Shown here piece by piece: positions 1 to 32,459 of a DNA stretch of 64,000 nt. How positions within the stretch are numbered: position 1 is the first letter of the stretch; each line of letters begins with the position of its first letter. The DNA is from Bolinopsis microptera. Its lineage: Eukaryota > Ctenophora > Tentaculata > Lobata > Bolinopsidae. Below the pieces are notes generated by a model. That model saw only the letters and a list, made by a program, of their open reading frames with translations, was not told where the DNA came from and ran no database searches. The DNA is taken from positions 14,769,628-14,833,627 of the forward strand of contig NC_087075.1 of assembly GCF_026151205.1 (NCBI RefSeq). Reading direction: 5' to 3'. The position numbers were made by a program, and so were the translations under genes.

Positions 1-1
1 A

Positions 2-174
2 AATCAACGTGTACTACCTAAACTAGAATCCCTCGCAAGTATTGTCCAACGATCACGAGCAGATAAGTCCGGATCTGCCAACAACTCCGAAGCACCAACC
101 TCAACAGACCGAAATTATAGCACTAGAAACCAGGCAGCAGCTAAACTAGAACGGTATTTGGAAACCTGTTAAAC
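2..174 (+). CDS. Possible 3' coding end of an unidentified gene (partial)
   Basis: One plus-strand frame is open from the window edge to a TAA at 172-174, giving about 57 residues rich in Ser, Asn, Glu and Arg. It has no motif I recognise. If real it would be the C-terminal end of a gene starting outside the window and converging on the BMAL gene. The length is modest and the opposite strand is also fairly open, so it could be chance. Confidence 0.22.
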
Positions 175-310
175 TGTTAGTGATTTCTAGTGACGATTGG
201 GTTCAGTTGTCGTTTCAAAGTTAATTAGGTAGACTGATTGGGTTTATAATTAATTTCCCAAGCTACTCTGTTTAGGAAAAGTCCAAATTGGGTTCAGTTG
301 TCCGGTAGCC

Positions 311-511
311 GAAAATTAATGACCGGGAAAAATATGGCGGAATTTTCCAAAACCCACCAAGCATCAAAATGTATTACTATTAGTTTACCTTACTCGGGAA
401 CATTATAGCGGGTTAATTTATGACTGGGAAAATTAATGACCGGGAAAAATATGGCGGAATTTTCCAAAACCCACCACTTTATCCCAGTCATAATATTCCC
501 GAGTAAGGTAA
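311..511. repeat. Short duplicated and inverted repeat block, MITE-like
   Basis: A 49-bp segment at 311-359 recurs directly at 428-476. A segment beginning TACCTTACTCGGGAA near 385 is present inverted at about 495-511 (TTCCCGAGTAAGGTA), and GACTGGGA near 421 is inverted as TCCCAGTC near 482. This looks like a small foldback or MITE-type element next to the last visible BMAL exon. No coding potential. Confidence 0.5.
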
Positions 512-595
512 TAATATTTCCTTGTAGTTTCAGTTAAAACACACCATCACGACCACCAACTAATTACCTAATTAACTAATGACAGCATTACTCAC

Positions 596-6659
<6,064 letters not shown>

Positions 6660-7545
6660 CTGAGGGGGTGTGCAATTAGATCAGGTGTTTCTGTAAGGGG
6701 GTGTGGAATTAGATCAGTGTTTCTGAGGGGGGTGTGGAATTAGATCAGGTGTTTCTGTAAGGGGGGTGTGCAATTAGATCAGTGTTTCTGAGGGGGTGTG
6801 GAATTAGATCAGTGTTTCTGTAAGGGGGGTGTGGAATTAGATCAGGTGTTTCTGTAAGGGGGGTGTGGAATTAGATCAGGTGTTTCTGTAAGGGGGTGTG
6901 AATTAGATCAGAGGTGTTCTGAGGGGGTGGAATAGATCAGGTGTTTCTAAGGGGATCAGGTGTTTCTGTAAGGGGGGGTGAATTAGAACAGGTGTTATCG
7001 TAAGGGGTGTGGAATTAATCAGTGTTTCTGAAGGGGGTGTGGATTAATCAGGTGTTTCTGAGGGGTGACTAGATCAGTGTTCTGAAGGGGGAGTGTAGGA
7101 TTAATCAGGTGTTTCTGAAGGGGTGTGGAATTAGATCAGTTTTCGTAAGGGGTGTGGAATTAGATCAGGTGTTTCGAAGGGGTGGGATTAGTCAGGTTTC
7201 GAATGGGTTGAATTAGATCAGGTGTTCTGTAAGGGGGGTGTGACTAATCAGGTGATTCTGTAAGGGGGTGTGAATTAGATCAGTGTATCCTGTAATGGGG
7301 GGTGTGAATTAATCAGTTTTCTTAGGGCCCCCTGTGAATTAGATCAGTGTCATCTGTAAGGGGGGTGTGGAATTAGATCAGTGTTTCTGTAAGGGGGGTG
7401 TGAATTAGATCAGTGTTTCTGTAAGGGGTGTGGAATTAGATCAGGTGTTCCTGTAAGGGTGGTTGCCCTGAATCACAGGTTTCTGTAAGGGGGTGTGAAT
7501 TAGATCAGGTTTATCTGAGGGGTTGAAATTAGTCAGGTGTTTCTG
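6660..7545. repeat. About 34-bp minisatellite copying the BMAL exon-1 acceptor
   Basis: On the gene strand each unit contains CACACCCCCTCAG or CACACCCCCTTACAG, followed by AAACAC(C)TGATCTAATT. The real acceptor of the bHLH exon is GCACACCCCCTCAG ending at 6660, directly against the first unit. Later units toward 7.5 kb are ragged with many small indels, either decay or poor consensus. About 25 units. Confidence 0.85.
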
Positions 7546-7859
7546 TAAGGTTTAGAATACAATCTGAATATATTGCAGTCATAAATTTGCTGACGAGTAC
7601 GCCTAGTTTGCTACTGAACTTGTGAACTGGACAACTGGTTAAGACCAGTGCAGTTCCATAGCGTTGCCCTTCGGATGAACTATCCTTCATCTTGGCTGGC
7701 GTTCCACATGCACGGAATGATTTAACGTTGGGAGTGACGGAAGTGGGTTGCAGCGTGTACCCTTAGGCTTGCCTACCCATTACAGAAGTTAGATGCAGTC
7801 AATATTAAAGCCAGCAGGTATCAGAGCTTGTGACACCTGCACTGCTTGCATGGGGAGGA

Positions 7860-8146
7860 AGCGTGCACGTCCAAGTGTCGGACGGCGTGTGTGCACATGA
7901 GTAATGTTTACTTGGTGGGGAGGCGTGACGTGTGTGCACATGAGTAATGTTACTTGGTGGGGGAGGCGTGACGTGTGATGCACATGAGTAATGTATACTT
8001 GGTGGGGAGGCGTGACGTGTGTGCACATGAGTAATGTATACTTGGTGGGGGAGGCGGGACGTGTGTACATGAGTAATGTATACTTGGTGGGGGAGGCGTG
8101 ACGTGTGTGCACATGAGTAATGTTTACTTGGTGGGGGAGGCGTTTA
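7860..8146. repeat. About 42-bp minisatellite
   Basis: Seven units containing GTGCACATGAGTAATGT, then TACTTGGTGGGGGAGGCG and TGACGTGT. Reading frames across it are products of the repeat. It lies between the BMAL 5' region and the unidentified exon at 8.4 kb. Confidence 0.9.
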
Positions 8147-8430
8147 ATTAAAGATGGGTGCAATTTTTGTCACTGCAGTGAGAGAGGGTTTGATTTACTG
8201 CACAACTGCACAAGATGGGACCTACCTCAGCTTCAGAACAACTGACCTCTCAGAACAACTGACTCTCAGCAAATTTATATCGTGGTTTAATAAGATGAAG
8301 ACGTTTTAAAAATCTTTATTTTACAGTAATTTGGCGGGATAGTAAATATTGTCTGGTCCAGCTTTGTTTTCATGTACTTGAGAGACACTTCACGGTTGTT
8401 TCTACTTCAGAATAGTGGTTACAAAAAGAC

Positions 8431-8528
8431 TCACAATTTCATCTTCTTGTTAGGTGGGTCGTCAAAGAGGACTCCATCAGGTTTGATAGCGTTGTTGATA
8501 GCGTTCTGTAAGGTGTGTAACTCTGACG
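8431..8528 (-). CDS. Terminal exon of an unrecognised protein
   Basis: After an acceptor (TTTTTTCAG) the exon reads xSELHTLQNAINNAIKPDGV, then LFDDPPNKKMKL and a TGA at 8433-8431. The composition, clean acceptor and basic NKKMK tail look like real coding sequence. The stop overlaps a good donor-like GTGAGT, so it could also be an internal exon spliced two bases before the stop. I do not recognise the family. It lies between BMAL and METAP2 on the same strand and belongs to neither by sequence. Confidence 0.5.
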
Positions 8529-9767
8529 CTGAAAAAAGGAAACTCCGTTAAAACAACATTAGTTATTTGACCCACTGAGTTAGCGCAAACAAGCAAAATC
8601 AAATATTAGTTAATTATTGTGCTCTTCAAAATTCATTTAAACCACAAACTGCTCAATGCAAGTTATGGTGATTAAACCTAGTAACACATGGTAACACATG
8701 CACCGTAACACATGGTAAAGTGGTAAAACGCACACATGGAACACGTCATGGTAACACCTTAGTAACACATGGTAACACTGGTAACGCCTAGTAAACCTAG
8801 TAACACCTAGTAACACTGTAACACATGGTAACACCGTACCTGGTTACCCCTAGTAACGCCAACACATGGGTCCTGTTACACCTAGAACCTTCACCTTACG
8901 CCCTAGTAACACCTAGTAAACACCGTACCTGGTAACACCTAGTGAACTTACCCGACAACAACCAGTGAGACTGTTATCAATCGGAACTACCTTTACACCA
9001 TTAACCATAACCATTTATCCACTGCTACAAAGATTTCACTGTTAAAGTATGAACTTAAAAATATTATGTAACGATTTTACCTAGACAACGTGTCAAAATA
9101 TCAAATTAATCGATTTGGTTGTTACATCATCTAAGTTAGTTGCTAATTATTTATTTATTTATAAGTTAGTTCACAATAAAACATCGGTCAAGTTAATCAG
9201 GTACAAAATAAGTATGGAAAATGTTAATTTAAAAAGCAATCATGTTTCACAATTTTAAAAGAAATCCACCACTGTAGAAGGACCACACATATGCCTATTA
9301 AAAGAACGTAACAAACGTAATATTATGAAGAGCAATTATAATGACGTATCAAACGACAATCCTCATAGTAACAGTAATTCTGTGGTACTACCTCTAAAAA
9401 CTGACATTCCTAACTTTCTGATGTACTCCAAAATGTATCGTGAATTATGTGCATATTATCTCCTTGCAACTACCTTACAATCATTTAGCCTGACTTTTAA
9501 GGTGAATCCATCTTTTTGAAGGAACTTAATAAAACGAAAATTCAAAAGCGCGGCCTCTAAATCAGGGTCACTGAATGTATCTTAATTTTACTACAATCAC
9601 TTCTAATATAATCTTCTATCTAAAACCATGATTTCAAATATTAAAATTGAGGAAAACTAAACAAAAAACAGAGCACAAAGTCCCTGATGTATCATAAGAG
9701 ACTCCAGTAACCAGTTACTCTCGTCACTAGTAGTCCTCTCCAGTGAACAGTTAATATTATGAAGGAG
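8529..9767. other. Intergenic/intronic stretch with AACACCTAGT repeats
   Basis: From about 8670 to 8945 there are degenerate 10-bp units of GTAACACCTA / GTAACACATG. The remainder to 9767 is AT-rich with no recognised exon. A 64-codon frame at 9325-9519 has no supporting feature. Confidence 0.5.
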
Positions 9768-25038
<15,271 letters not shown>

Positions 25039-25386
25039 TATCTAGTTGAAACGTAATAGAATTAAAATAGGGTTCACTGGTCGCGGGAGAATATACTAGA
25101 TTTAAAAAGGTGTAAAAATAACAAATCAAGATAATTATATGGAATTTTGCAACCTAAGAGTATGATCAGCGAATTGATAAGAATTCTTTTACCGTATGGT
25201 TAAAATCAGACTATTGCCGGTTATAGGTCGGGAGAGGGGGGGGGGGGTCAGGTACTAAGTTCTGTACGTGTTATAGGTATAATTCAAAGATTCTTATAGA
25301 TACAATAGATACAAGAACATAATATGGTGTTAACTCAAGTTCGAAAGATGAACAATTTACAGTACGAACAAACAATCAAATGAGTT

Positions 25387-25735
25387 TCAGAATATGTCTT
25401 CAACAGGAATCATAAGACCATCTGCATCTTTATCATTGACATCGCATACACTCCAAAATATTCGTCAGCCTGAAAAGAAAAATAGCTTGAAAATTGACAT
25501 GCGTTTCATTTCCCTCACACACATTTCAATAAATGTGTGGCTATTAGAATGACCAAGACATCTGAAGAGCTGAAGACATGAGAGCCTTGAATCGTTTACT
25601 TACAAACCGGTACTGATCAAGAGTCTGCTCACTCTTAAAAACACATACATTAATCATTATATTATCAGAACTAAAACCCTAAAACCCTTCGTAGAACATA
25701 CCGGTCCCCCACACCGTTCTTTATCGTCGTTCTTG
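25387..25735 (-). CDS. C-terminal exons of an EF-hand protein
   Basis: Three exon pieces. 25702 up to about 25735 ends KNDDKERCGG(P) with donor GTATGT. 25633-25604 reads SEQTLDQYRF with donor GTAAGT. 25469-25387 begins ADEYFGV and ends with EF-hand loop DKDADGLMIPVE, then DIF and TGA. The loop has acidic residues at positions 1, 3, 5 and 12 and Gly at 6, the calcium-binding pattern. The last exon needs one extra base between GGAGTG and GATGTC to stay in frame, so there is a 1-bp deletion or assembly error. The family is not identified and upstream exons are obscured by a 26-bp repeat. Transcribed in the same direction as METAP2 and just upstream of it. Confidence 0.5.
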
Positions 25736-25965
25736 AAGAGTCCTCCTTCTACTCCTTCTTGAAGAGCTCCTTCTACTCCTTCTTGAAGAGTCCTCCTTCT
25801 ACTCCTTCTTGAAGAGTCCTCCTTCTACTTCTTCTTGAAGAGCTCCTTCTACTCCTTCTTGAAGAGTCCTCCTTCTACTCCTTCTTGAGTCTTGATTCCT
25901 CCTTCTACTCCTTCTTGAAGAGTCCTCCTTCTACTCCTTCTTGAGTCTTGAGTCCTCCAGTGTAT
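25736..25965. repeat. 26-bp minisatellite at an EF-hand gene exon
   Basis: About eight units of TCCTTCTACTCCTTCTTGAA plus GAGTCC. The array continues directly from the exon reading KNDDKER and ends beside another exon-like segment (about 25962-26011) that follows a CTCTTTCAG acceptor. Confidence 0.8.
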
Positions 25966-26009
25966 ACCCCATCTCTGTTGTATCTTCTAGCTTCATCCAA
26001 GACTGTACG

Positions 26010-26070
26010 TCGCCCTGAAAGAGACGATGTATCAAGGGACAGAGCAATAGATTGATAGAGTATTAGTTAC
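26010..26070. repeat. Dispersed repeat copy flanking the BTB region (left)
   Basis: CTGAAAGAGACGATGTATCA, then AGGGACAGAGCAATAGATTG. A close copy lies at 29567-29620 with the same orientation. Both include CTCTTTCAG (minus strand), an acceptor-like sequence. Confidence 0.7.
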
Positions 26071-27597
26071 ATAATATGTATATAATAATAATTACGTCTT
26101 AATAACTGCAGAGTTTCTCGACACAAAGAGTCTACAATGTTGTTTGCTACAATGATTGTGCAACACGTTCTGATGATTAAATTTGCAGCACTAGTCATCG
26201 CATACGACAACTAAATCATTTTAATTTGAGATGAGTTATTGAAGAATGTGTTCATCTATGATTAAGTTGCACCTTGCAAGTAAAACAATTCAGCATTCGT
26301 AAACATTAAAATTAGAATTAGAATTATATTCAAACTTACACAGCAATACAATAACAAGAATTGCGCCCGTTGTTTCGTTTTGGCGGACGCTAGATTTCCG
26401 TTCACTATATTTATAAATTATATAAGCTCTAATCAGCTCACTTCATAATAATAATATACACATAGTACACTATACTACGCATGCCACGTACAAATTGGGC
26501 TTATTACCTAATACTATACATTAATTGATACACTCGCGCCGCGCATTCATTGACATGCTAGCTATATACATCATATCTCCGCAAGCAATACTCGCGCGCT
26601 GCACTGCGCGCTAGTTGTCATGGTAACTAACGAAAGGACGGACGACATATTTAAACCCACCTATCTCGTTCTCCAAAATCCACGTTTTTCTGCAAAAACG
26701 TCCATTCGTAACCTTTCACTATTGTCTTTTTACAAAAGAGTGTGAACGGAAAAAATAGTAAATAATTTAAAGATGCTTCGATCTGCTGTGCAGGACATTC
26801 AAATCAGCAAAAAACTGATTATAGAGTGCTCTTCTAAGGACTAAGAATCAAAACATATAGTATATAAAGTTGGGGGAAAGGAAACATCCGCGGTAAATCG
26901 GGAGTTTGCAGTAAATCAGGGTTTTTTTGTTTACATTATACATGTTAAGCCCTATTTGGGAAAGGAGACCGCGCGGTAAATTCGGGGGGGGGGGGGGGGG
27001 GGGTTAAATGGGGGTTTTACATTATATTGCAATTGGTTTATTATTATTAAAAACTTCAATACATGTCTGCAATCTAAAAAACAATTGATTCGCCAAAACC
27101 ATACAAATAAGCACATTTCAAAAAGTCACCTACAAGTACAAATATTCAAATCTAGCAGTAATAGTATTTAATTAATCTCTAGAAAGACACTCAATTATTT
27201 TTAAAAAGGAGAATCAAATACACAACAATTTAATACTTTTTTAGACCAAAATCGTATTTGATAATTTCAAAAATCGTCAGTTATAAAACATATTAAAAAA
27301 CGTACCCAACAAAATGATTCAAGCTATTTTATCATGACCTCCTAGGAGACACATCACATTATGCAATTTCGATATCTTTGAAATCTTCAATACAGAACGA
27401 TGTAATATTTCATCAAAACGATTCAAATTTCAATATTCAATAAAGATATATAGTACTTAAATATACTGATTCTTCGCTAATAAATCGAGTTTTCTTATAA
27501 ACTGTTAATAAACAGCATGGCAGAAATCGAAGAAACTACAGCCACAGCCCACAACGAAGATTTACTTATCATTCACTCAAAAAGTTATATCCATTTA
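26071..27597. other. Intergenic or intronic AT-rich stretch
   Basis: No exon recognised. Contains GC-poor sequence, a CpG-containing patch near 26530-26610 (CTCGCGCG..GCGCGC), and a G-rich run around 26985-27003 next to repeated GGTAAAT/GGGTTTT sequence. Confidence 0.5.
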
Positions 27598-29233
27598 GTA
27601 ATATAATTTGCATTTAAGCTTGAAATTCCCTTCAAAGGTTTCGTCAACAGCTGGAATTTCACTCTCCTTGAAATCAATTTCTCTCCAGCACAAATGAAAT
27701 CGTTTACCTTGATGATAGCCATGTAGCCCACTTGCCCAGGTCAGAGGAGGCATAGGTTCCCAATTTACGAACTGGTTAGGACCACTTTTTGCTTTGCCCG
27801 AAACAGAAAAGCAGAGATGCATTTGTTGAGGATAAATGGTTTCGCTGCTTGAGCTAATTGATTAAAGCCATCTACATCTTTTGGGATAAACTCAAAAAGA
27901 ACATTAGGTGAATTTGAACGGTAACCTGCATTTGAAGACCTCGATCTTATCGAAAAGCTTGAAACTGAAGCTTTATTTTCCAGATGAGTCTCTTTTGGTG
28001 GGGTAAAGTGAAAAACGTGGGACTGTTTAAACAGCTTGAGAACTGATACGCATCTGTCGGCCATCAGGGAGGTTTCCTTTTGCAGACTAGTTTTGAACAT
28101 TTTAGCAATGAAGAAAAGAAATCATCCATTGCCTTTGTTTGAAACTGTTTATTTATGAGGTACTCATCTGAAACTTTCCTCCATCGTTGCTCCATTCTGA
28201 TAGTGACTATTTCGTGTTCAACATCCTCAGACCAATTTGGTATTAAATTACTCTCAGCATGAAAATACATCCAGAATATCATTCCATCAATAAACTGATA
28301 AAGGTTCTTAACTGTTGAAGTCTCACGAAAAAGTTTGATAAATTTTGAGTAGCTGCTCGTTTCCTTGAGTTTTTGACTGATGTAATAGTTGGGACGGCAA
28401 CATATTGGGTCAGGAATTTTTAAATCCGCAGCTGTAATGGGTTTAACAATGGCAATTTGAGAGACTCTACGAGTGCTTTCTAACTGTATCTTACTGATGA
28501 ACTTTGTATCTTCCAATGTCAGGGTTTCTAAACGATGCAGGGTTTCAAACAAGCTGAAATAAGTTCCACTATCACGGATCAAACATCTTGCTAGTAAAAC
28601 TGGGTCCAAAAGAAGCTTTACATTTTCAGTCATAGATTTAGATTCTCTTACACATCCTTCAACTAATCTTGCCAGTATTTCGACCTCATTTCCAGCGACT
28701 ACTTTAAGCAACTCCAAAGAAGTTGAGCTAATATCATTCAAATCTTCGTTCGATGGCACAATCAGGCAGATTGATTCAGTGGGGAAGAAAATTTCAGATG
28801 ACAACCTTTTGAGAAGATCTATCAATCGGCTATCTTTACAGGTCTCAAAAGCATAACCTGCCTCCGAAATAAGAAAATGAAGATATTCCATATCTTTGTA
28901 CTCTTTTCTGGCTATACCCTCAAAAAACTGTATGCACTTGCAGATGAGCCACGAAACAACAAATATATTAGCCATTTTATAAAACTCCCTAAAGATGTTA
29001 GCACTCAAAGATTTTGATTTCCCTGTATATAGACATTGAATGAAGCATTCAACAGCATCATATTCAAAGTCATCCATTTCATGGCTTGTCACTTTCAGGT
29101 CTTGAATAATTTCTCTGAAAACTGGGCTATTCCAACAGAGAACCTCTGAACTAACAGGTACTTTTTCGCCCCCTTTCAGAATAAGTGTAAAGTCCCTAGG
29201 AAGATTTCTCTTGAATGCTCTTGAATCGAGCAT
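27598..29233 (-). pseudogene. BTB-domain protein gene broken into three frames
   Basis: The main frame 29233-28064 (389 codons) has an N-terminal BTB/POZ fold at about residues 14-105 (DFTLILKGGEKVPVSSEVL, then FREIIQDL, AVECFIQCLYTGKS). A long helical middle follows. It runs into CSKLVCKRKPP and a stop. A second frame (28100-27765) continues with NSPNVLFEFIPKDVDGFNQL. A third (27822-27595) continues with GPNQFVNWEPMPPLTWASGL then HGYHQGKRF. Overlaps at about 28090 and 27810 look like two single-base frameshifts in one intronless gene. A TGA directly precedes the start ATG. An upstream frame (MGEPQPSTFVTLPRES) suggests a third shift. Real decay and assembly error are both possible. BTB proteins usually act as dimeric adaptors, often for CUL3 ligases; no specific role can be assigned. 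Confidence 0.75.
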
Positions 29234-29566
29234 TCAAGTCGAGGTTTGCTTTCTCTTGGCAGTGTGACAAATGTTGACGGTTGTGGCTCTCCCATAGTAA
29301 CATTTAACTTTCTAAAGCTATAAGAATCACGACAATTAGTTAATCATATCAGCATTAAACGTCTGACAGCAGAAAGAAAACTTATTGTACTAAGATCCAT
29401 GTGTAATATTATAAGTAAATGTGTCACAAACCGTTTAGTGAGCTTCAGCAGCTTGTCTGGCATCTTTAAGAGCACAATCCTTCATCTTTACTTTCACATT
29501 GAGCCACAGCTAAGGTTTTGGTCTCTAAACTGGCATCCACATTTTATCTTTCCCTTTCACGCTCTG

Positions 29567-29620
29567 AAAGAGACAATTTATCAAGGGACAGACCAACATA
29601 TTGATAGAGTATTAGTCCCT
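29567..29620. repeat. Dispersed repeat copy flanking the BTB region (right)
   Basis: CTGAAAGAGACAATTTATCA, then AGGGACAGACCAACATATTG, matches the copy at 26010-26070. The pair brackets the BTB pseudogene by about 3.5 kb. Confidence 0.7.
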
Positions 29621-30481
29621 ATATTAAGACGCAATGAAACTATTGGACCACGATGCATGGGGACTTGCCACCCCATGGCAACATTAAAATATATTGACTC
29701 AGTTACATCGTTTCCTGTTAAAATAAAACTCCGTTACAAATTGAACTTACAAATTTACCTTCAACCACAGGTGTTTTTATTCTTCCTCTCATTCTTTATA
29801 TTCTTTCGACTAGCTTTCTGTTCCGCATTAGCAAGGGTTGTTAAAGTCATAATCTAGAGTGTTTTAAGATTTGTCAAAAATTGAATTTTTTGTTTTATTT
29901 GATAATCATAAATTAATAAATCAACCTATCAAAATTCTAAATGAATTTGAAATTTTAAACTTGTCCAGAGATAGACTTGGAATGGTTATATACATTATGC
30001 AGAAGTTATGGTAGAAGGTTATACAAATCTTAAAACACTGTATAAAAATAATAAATTATTAACATAAGATATAGAATATCTCCATATAACAGTATCTGCA
30101 AATCAATAAGAGGTTTTGTGAGCATCAAATTCTGACTGTTGCCGTATAGTTAGAAATAGAGTCAGGTTCTAGGTCATAATAGTGCAGTGAGTTCAAATAA
30201 CGACAAAATACTGTGTAAAAACTTTTTGATAAGTCTTAGTGCACTGAACTGCTACTTAATGGTCCAAAATTTCAAAAGTTTAAACTTAAACAAATATATC
30301 AATCTGCTTGTGATCAATATTAGCAAGTTCGCAACAAACTCTTGGTTGTAACCTAAGCCATAGATGATTTATAGATGACTCAAATGGAAAAGACACATTG
30401 AATTTAGCTAGTTTCCTGGTTAACAGACTGGCAGACATGTACAAAGTACCACAAACTTCATTCATAATCACACACAGTGCA
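29621..30481. other. Intergenic sequence 3' of TOMM22
   Basis: AT-rich, with no exon recognised. TOMM22 transcripts would end here on the minus strand. A 152-codon plus frame just upstream (29399-29857) has no motif or context. Confidence 0.5.
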
Positions 30482-32335
30482 CTATTTAGCAAACAATTTC
30501 TCCTGCCGCACCTTCTTCATGTCATCAGCAGCTTGAATCTGAGTTATCTCGATGGCCACTGGAAGGGCCATTATAATAGCAGATGTAGTTGTGATCCATA
30601 TCGCACTCTTTATAAAATGATACAGCCACAGCGATGAGGTTTTGGTGGTGGTGGCCACAAAGGCTCCTCCCGTCCTGGCTGAACGTGGGAACATTTCTGA
30701 AATACAAATATGGGACATTTAATTTCATTTCAATTGGTTCAAATTTAAGTACATTCTGTTATAAACTTTTAATAAATCAGTTGTGAATTGTAAATTATCA
30801 ATAAGGGGTCGTTCACATATTACTTTTATATATAATATTTGAGCAATTTTTACCCCTCTCCCCCCTCCGTAATCAACCGTAATCAATACCCACCCCCCCC
30901 CCCCCTCCTGACAACAAAATTACGTAATCATGGCCTGACCCCGGCCCCCTACCCCGATCATTATGAGCCGAAATCATTGTCATGATATCCAGCCAAGAAC
31001 TTTCCAAACTACTTACTTTAGCAGTCACGTACCCAATCCATTCCTAAATTTTATCACTTTCAGAGTGAAATTGAGCGGATTTGAATTAAAATATTGTCAA
31101 ATTGTTATTATTCTAGAGGGTAAAAAAGAAAATTTTGATTACATACTCAACAGCCAATCAACCACCCCCTCCCCCCCCCTGTAGTCAACCGTAATCATTT
31201 GGAAACCCCCTCTCCGTAAGGGGTCGTTCACATATCACGTAATCAGCTGAGGGAGGAGGGGGTTTCCGAATGATAAGTTAAAACGTGCGCTATTAGCTAA
31301 TCAACATAATCACGCCCTGCTTGATTGGACCCTCAAAGATTTTGACTGCACAAATGTTATTGTCCAAACATAACTGGCTGGTCACACACATCTCAATTAA
31401 AATTACGCTAGGCCACTGTTTTCCAAGTCTTGTCCTGTGAGTAAAGTATGTGTGAGAAAGTTTTAATAAAATCATTGTATATCTATTTTTGAATTTTAAA
31501 AATCTAATTTGAGAATGAACGTTAAAGAAATTTTTAATTAGCACTGTATAGTTTAAGATATTTATAGCTTATTATAACAATTGATACAAAGGCCATAATC
31601 TTTCACCAGCTCTCCAATATCCACCTTGAAGCTGCATTTTATATCCTAAATATAAACTAAATCATGTTTTAGTGTAGACTTTTTGTCACAACAAGACTGC
31701 AACCGTACCTATAGTAACAATTATAAACAGAACCTCTAATGTCTGCTAACAATTTATCTTCTAGTCCTAATCTGAGCCTTGTCTCTAAAAACTTAACTGA
31801 ACTAGCGTTTCGGTGTGTGCAAAAGCTTCCAGGCACGCGCATTCCTTGCCCCGTTAGTTACCTGTCCTTCATAAACCAAACTAGCAGTCAGGACAAAAAG
31901 TCATACACCAAATGGGCATTATATTTTATGAATTGTTTTACATCTTTTTATTCTGTAAAAATGTGCTAAAATTAAATTTCTTGTTTCATTGAAATTTCTT
32001 GTTTCATTGATTACGCTACTGTAATTTTGACACAATAGCTATGTGTAAAACTGATTACGGAAGGGGGGGGGGGGTCAAAATGTTCCAAAAATTGATTACG
32101 TAATATGTGAACGACCCCTAATCATTTAGAAACCCCCTCCCCCTCCCCCTCCCCCTCGGCTGACCCCTAACAGGATAATAAATCAAGAGGCTTGCATATA
32201 ATAATACCATGTAAAATATAGTGTATCTTTACCTCTAAGACCAATTATTCTCTCAAGATAAGTTTCCTCCAGCTCTTCATCTGGAATTAAGTCAAGATCA
32301 TCAACATCTTCTATCATTGCAGGTGGAGCAGCCAT
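30482..32335 (-). CDS. TOMM22: TOMM22, mitochondrial import receptor subunit Tom22
   Basis: Central receptor of the outer-membrane TOM complex. Exon 1 is 32335-32233: MAAPPAMIEDVDDLDLIPDE, then ELEETYLERIIGLR, an acidic cytosolic receptor segment. Exon 2 is 30696-30482 and begins by completing Glu, then MFPRSARTGG. The donor GTAAAG and acceptor TTTGTATTTCAG join in phase 1. A single transmembrane helix (about residues 62-84) contains IWITTTSAIIMALPVAIEI, matching the vertebrate AALWIGTTS-type helix. The product is 105 residues, shorter than the roughly 142 of human; the Gln-rich intermembrane-space tail is replaced by a short QAADDMKKVRQEKLFAK end. The intron of about 1.5 kb holds MITE-type repeats. 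Confidence 0.93.
30802..32122. mobile_element. MITE cluster with GGGGTCGTTCACATAT ends, TAA-flanked
   Basis: The end motif TAA followed by GGGGTCGTTCACATAT occurs at 30802 and 31217, and inverted (ATATGTGAACGACCCC then TAA) ending at 32122. A TAA target duplication with these ends fits PIF/Harbinger-type elements. Either 31217-32122 is one element beside a partial copy, or the two left ends reflect nesting. C-rich tracts (CCCCCTCCGTAATCA) recur inside. No transposase. Confidence 0.7.
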
Positions 32336-32459
32336 CCTGTTCTTAAGAAATTTGTATCAGTATTTTCCGATACAGTAAAACATTGATTTACCATAAACCA
32401 TGGGCAAAGGAAAAAAGGGAGTAAATAAGGGACAAACATCTATCACAAGCCAAATTTTT

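Noticed and set aside
7560-7700. Possible N-terminal BMAL exon on the minus strand (ATG near 7690)
   Set aside because: An ATG with a fair frame exists, but nothing matches BMAL N-termini and the junction to exon 1 would have to cross the acceptor array.
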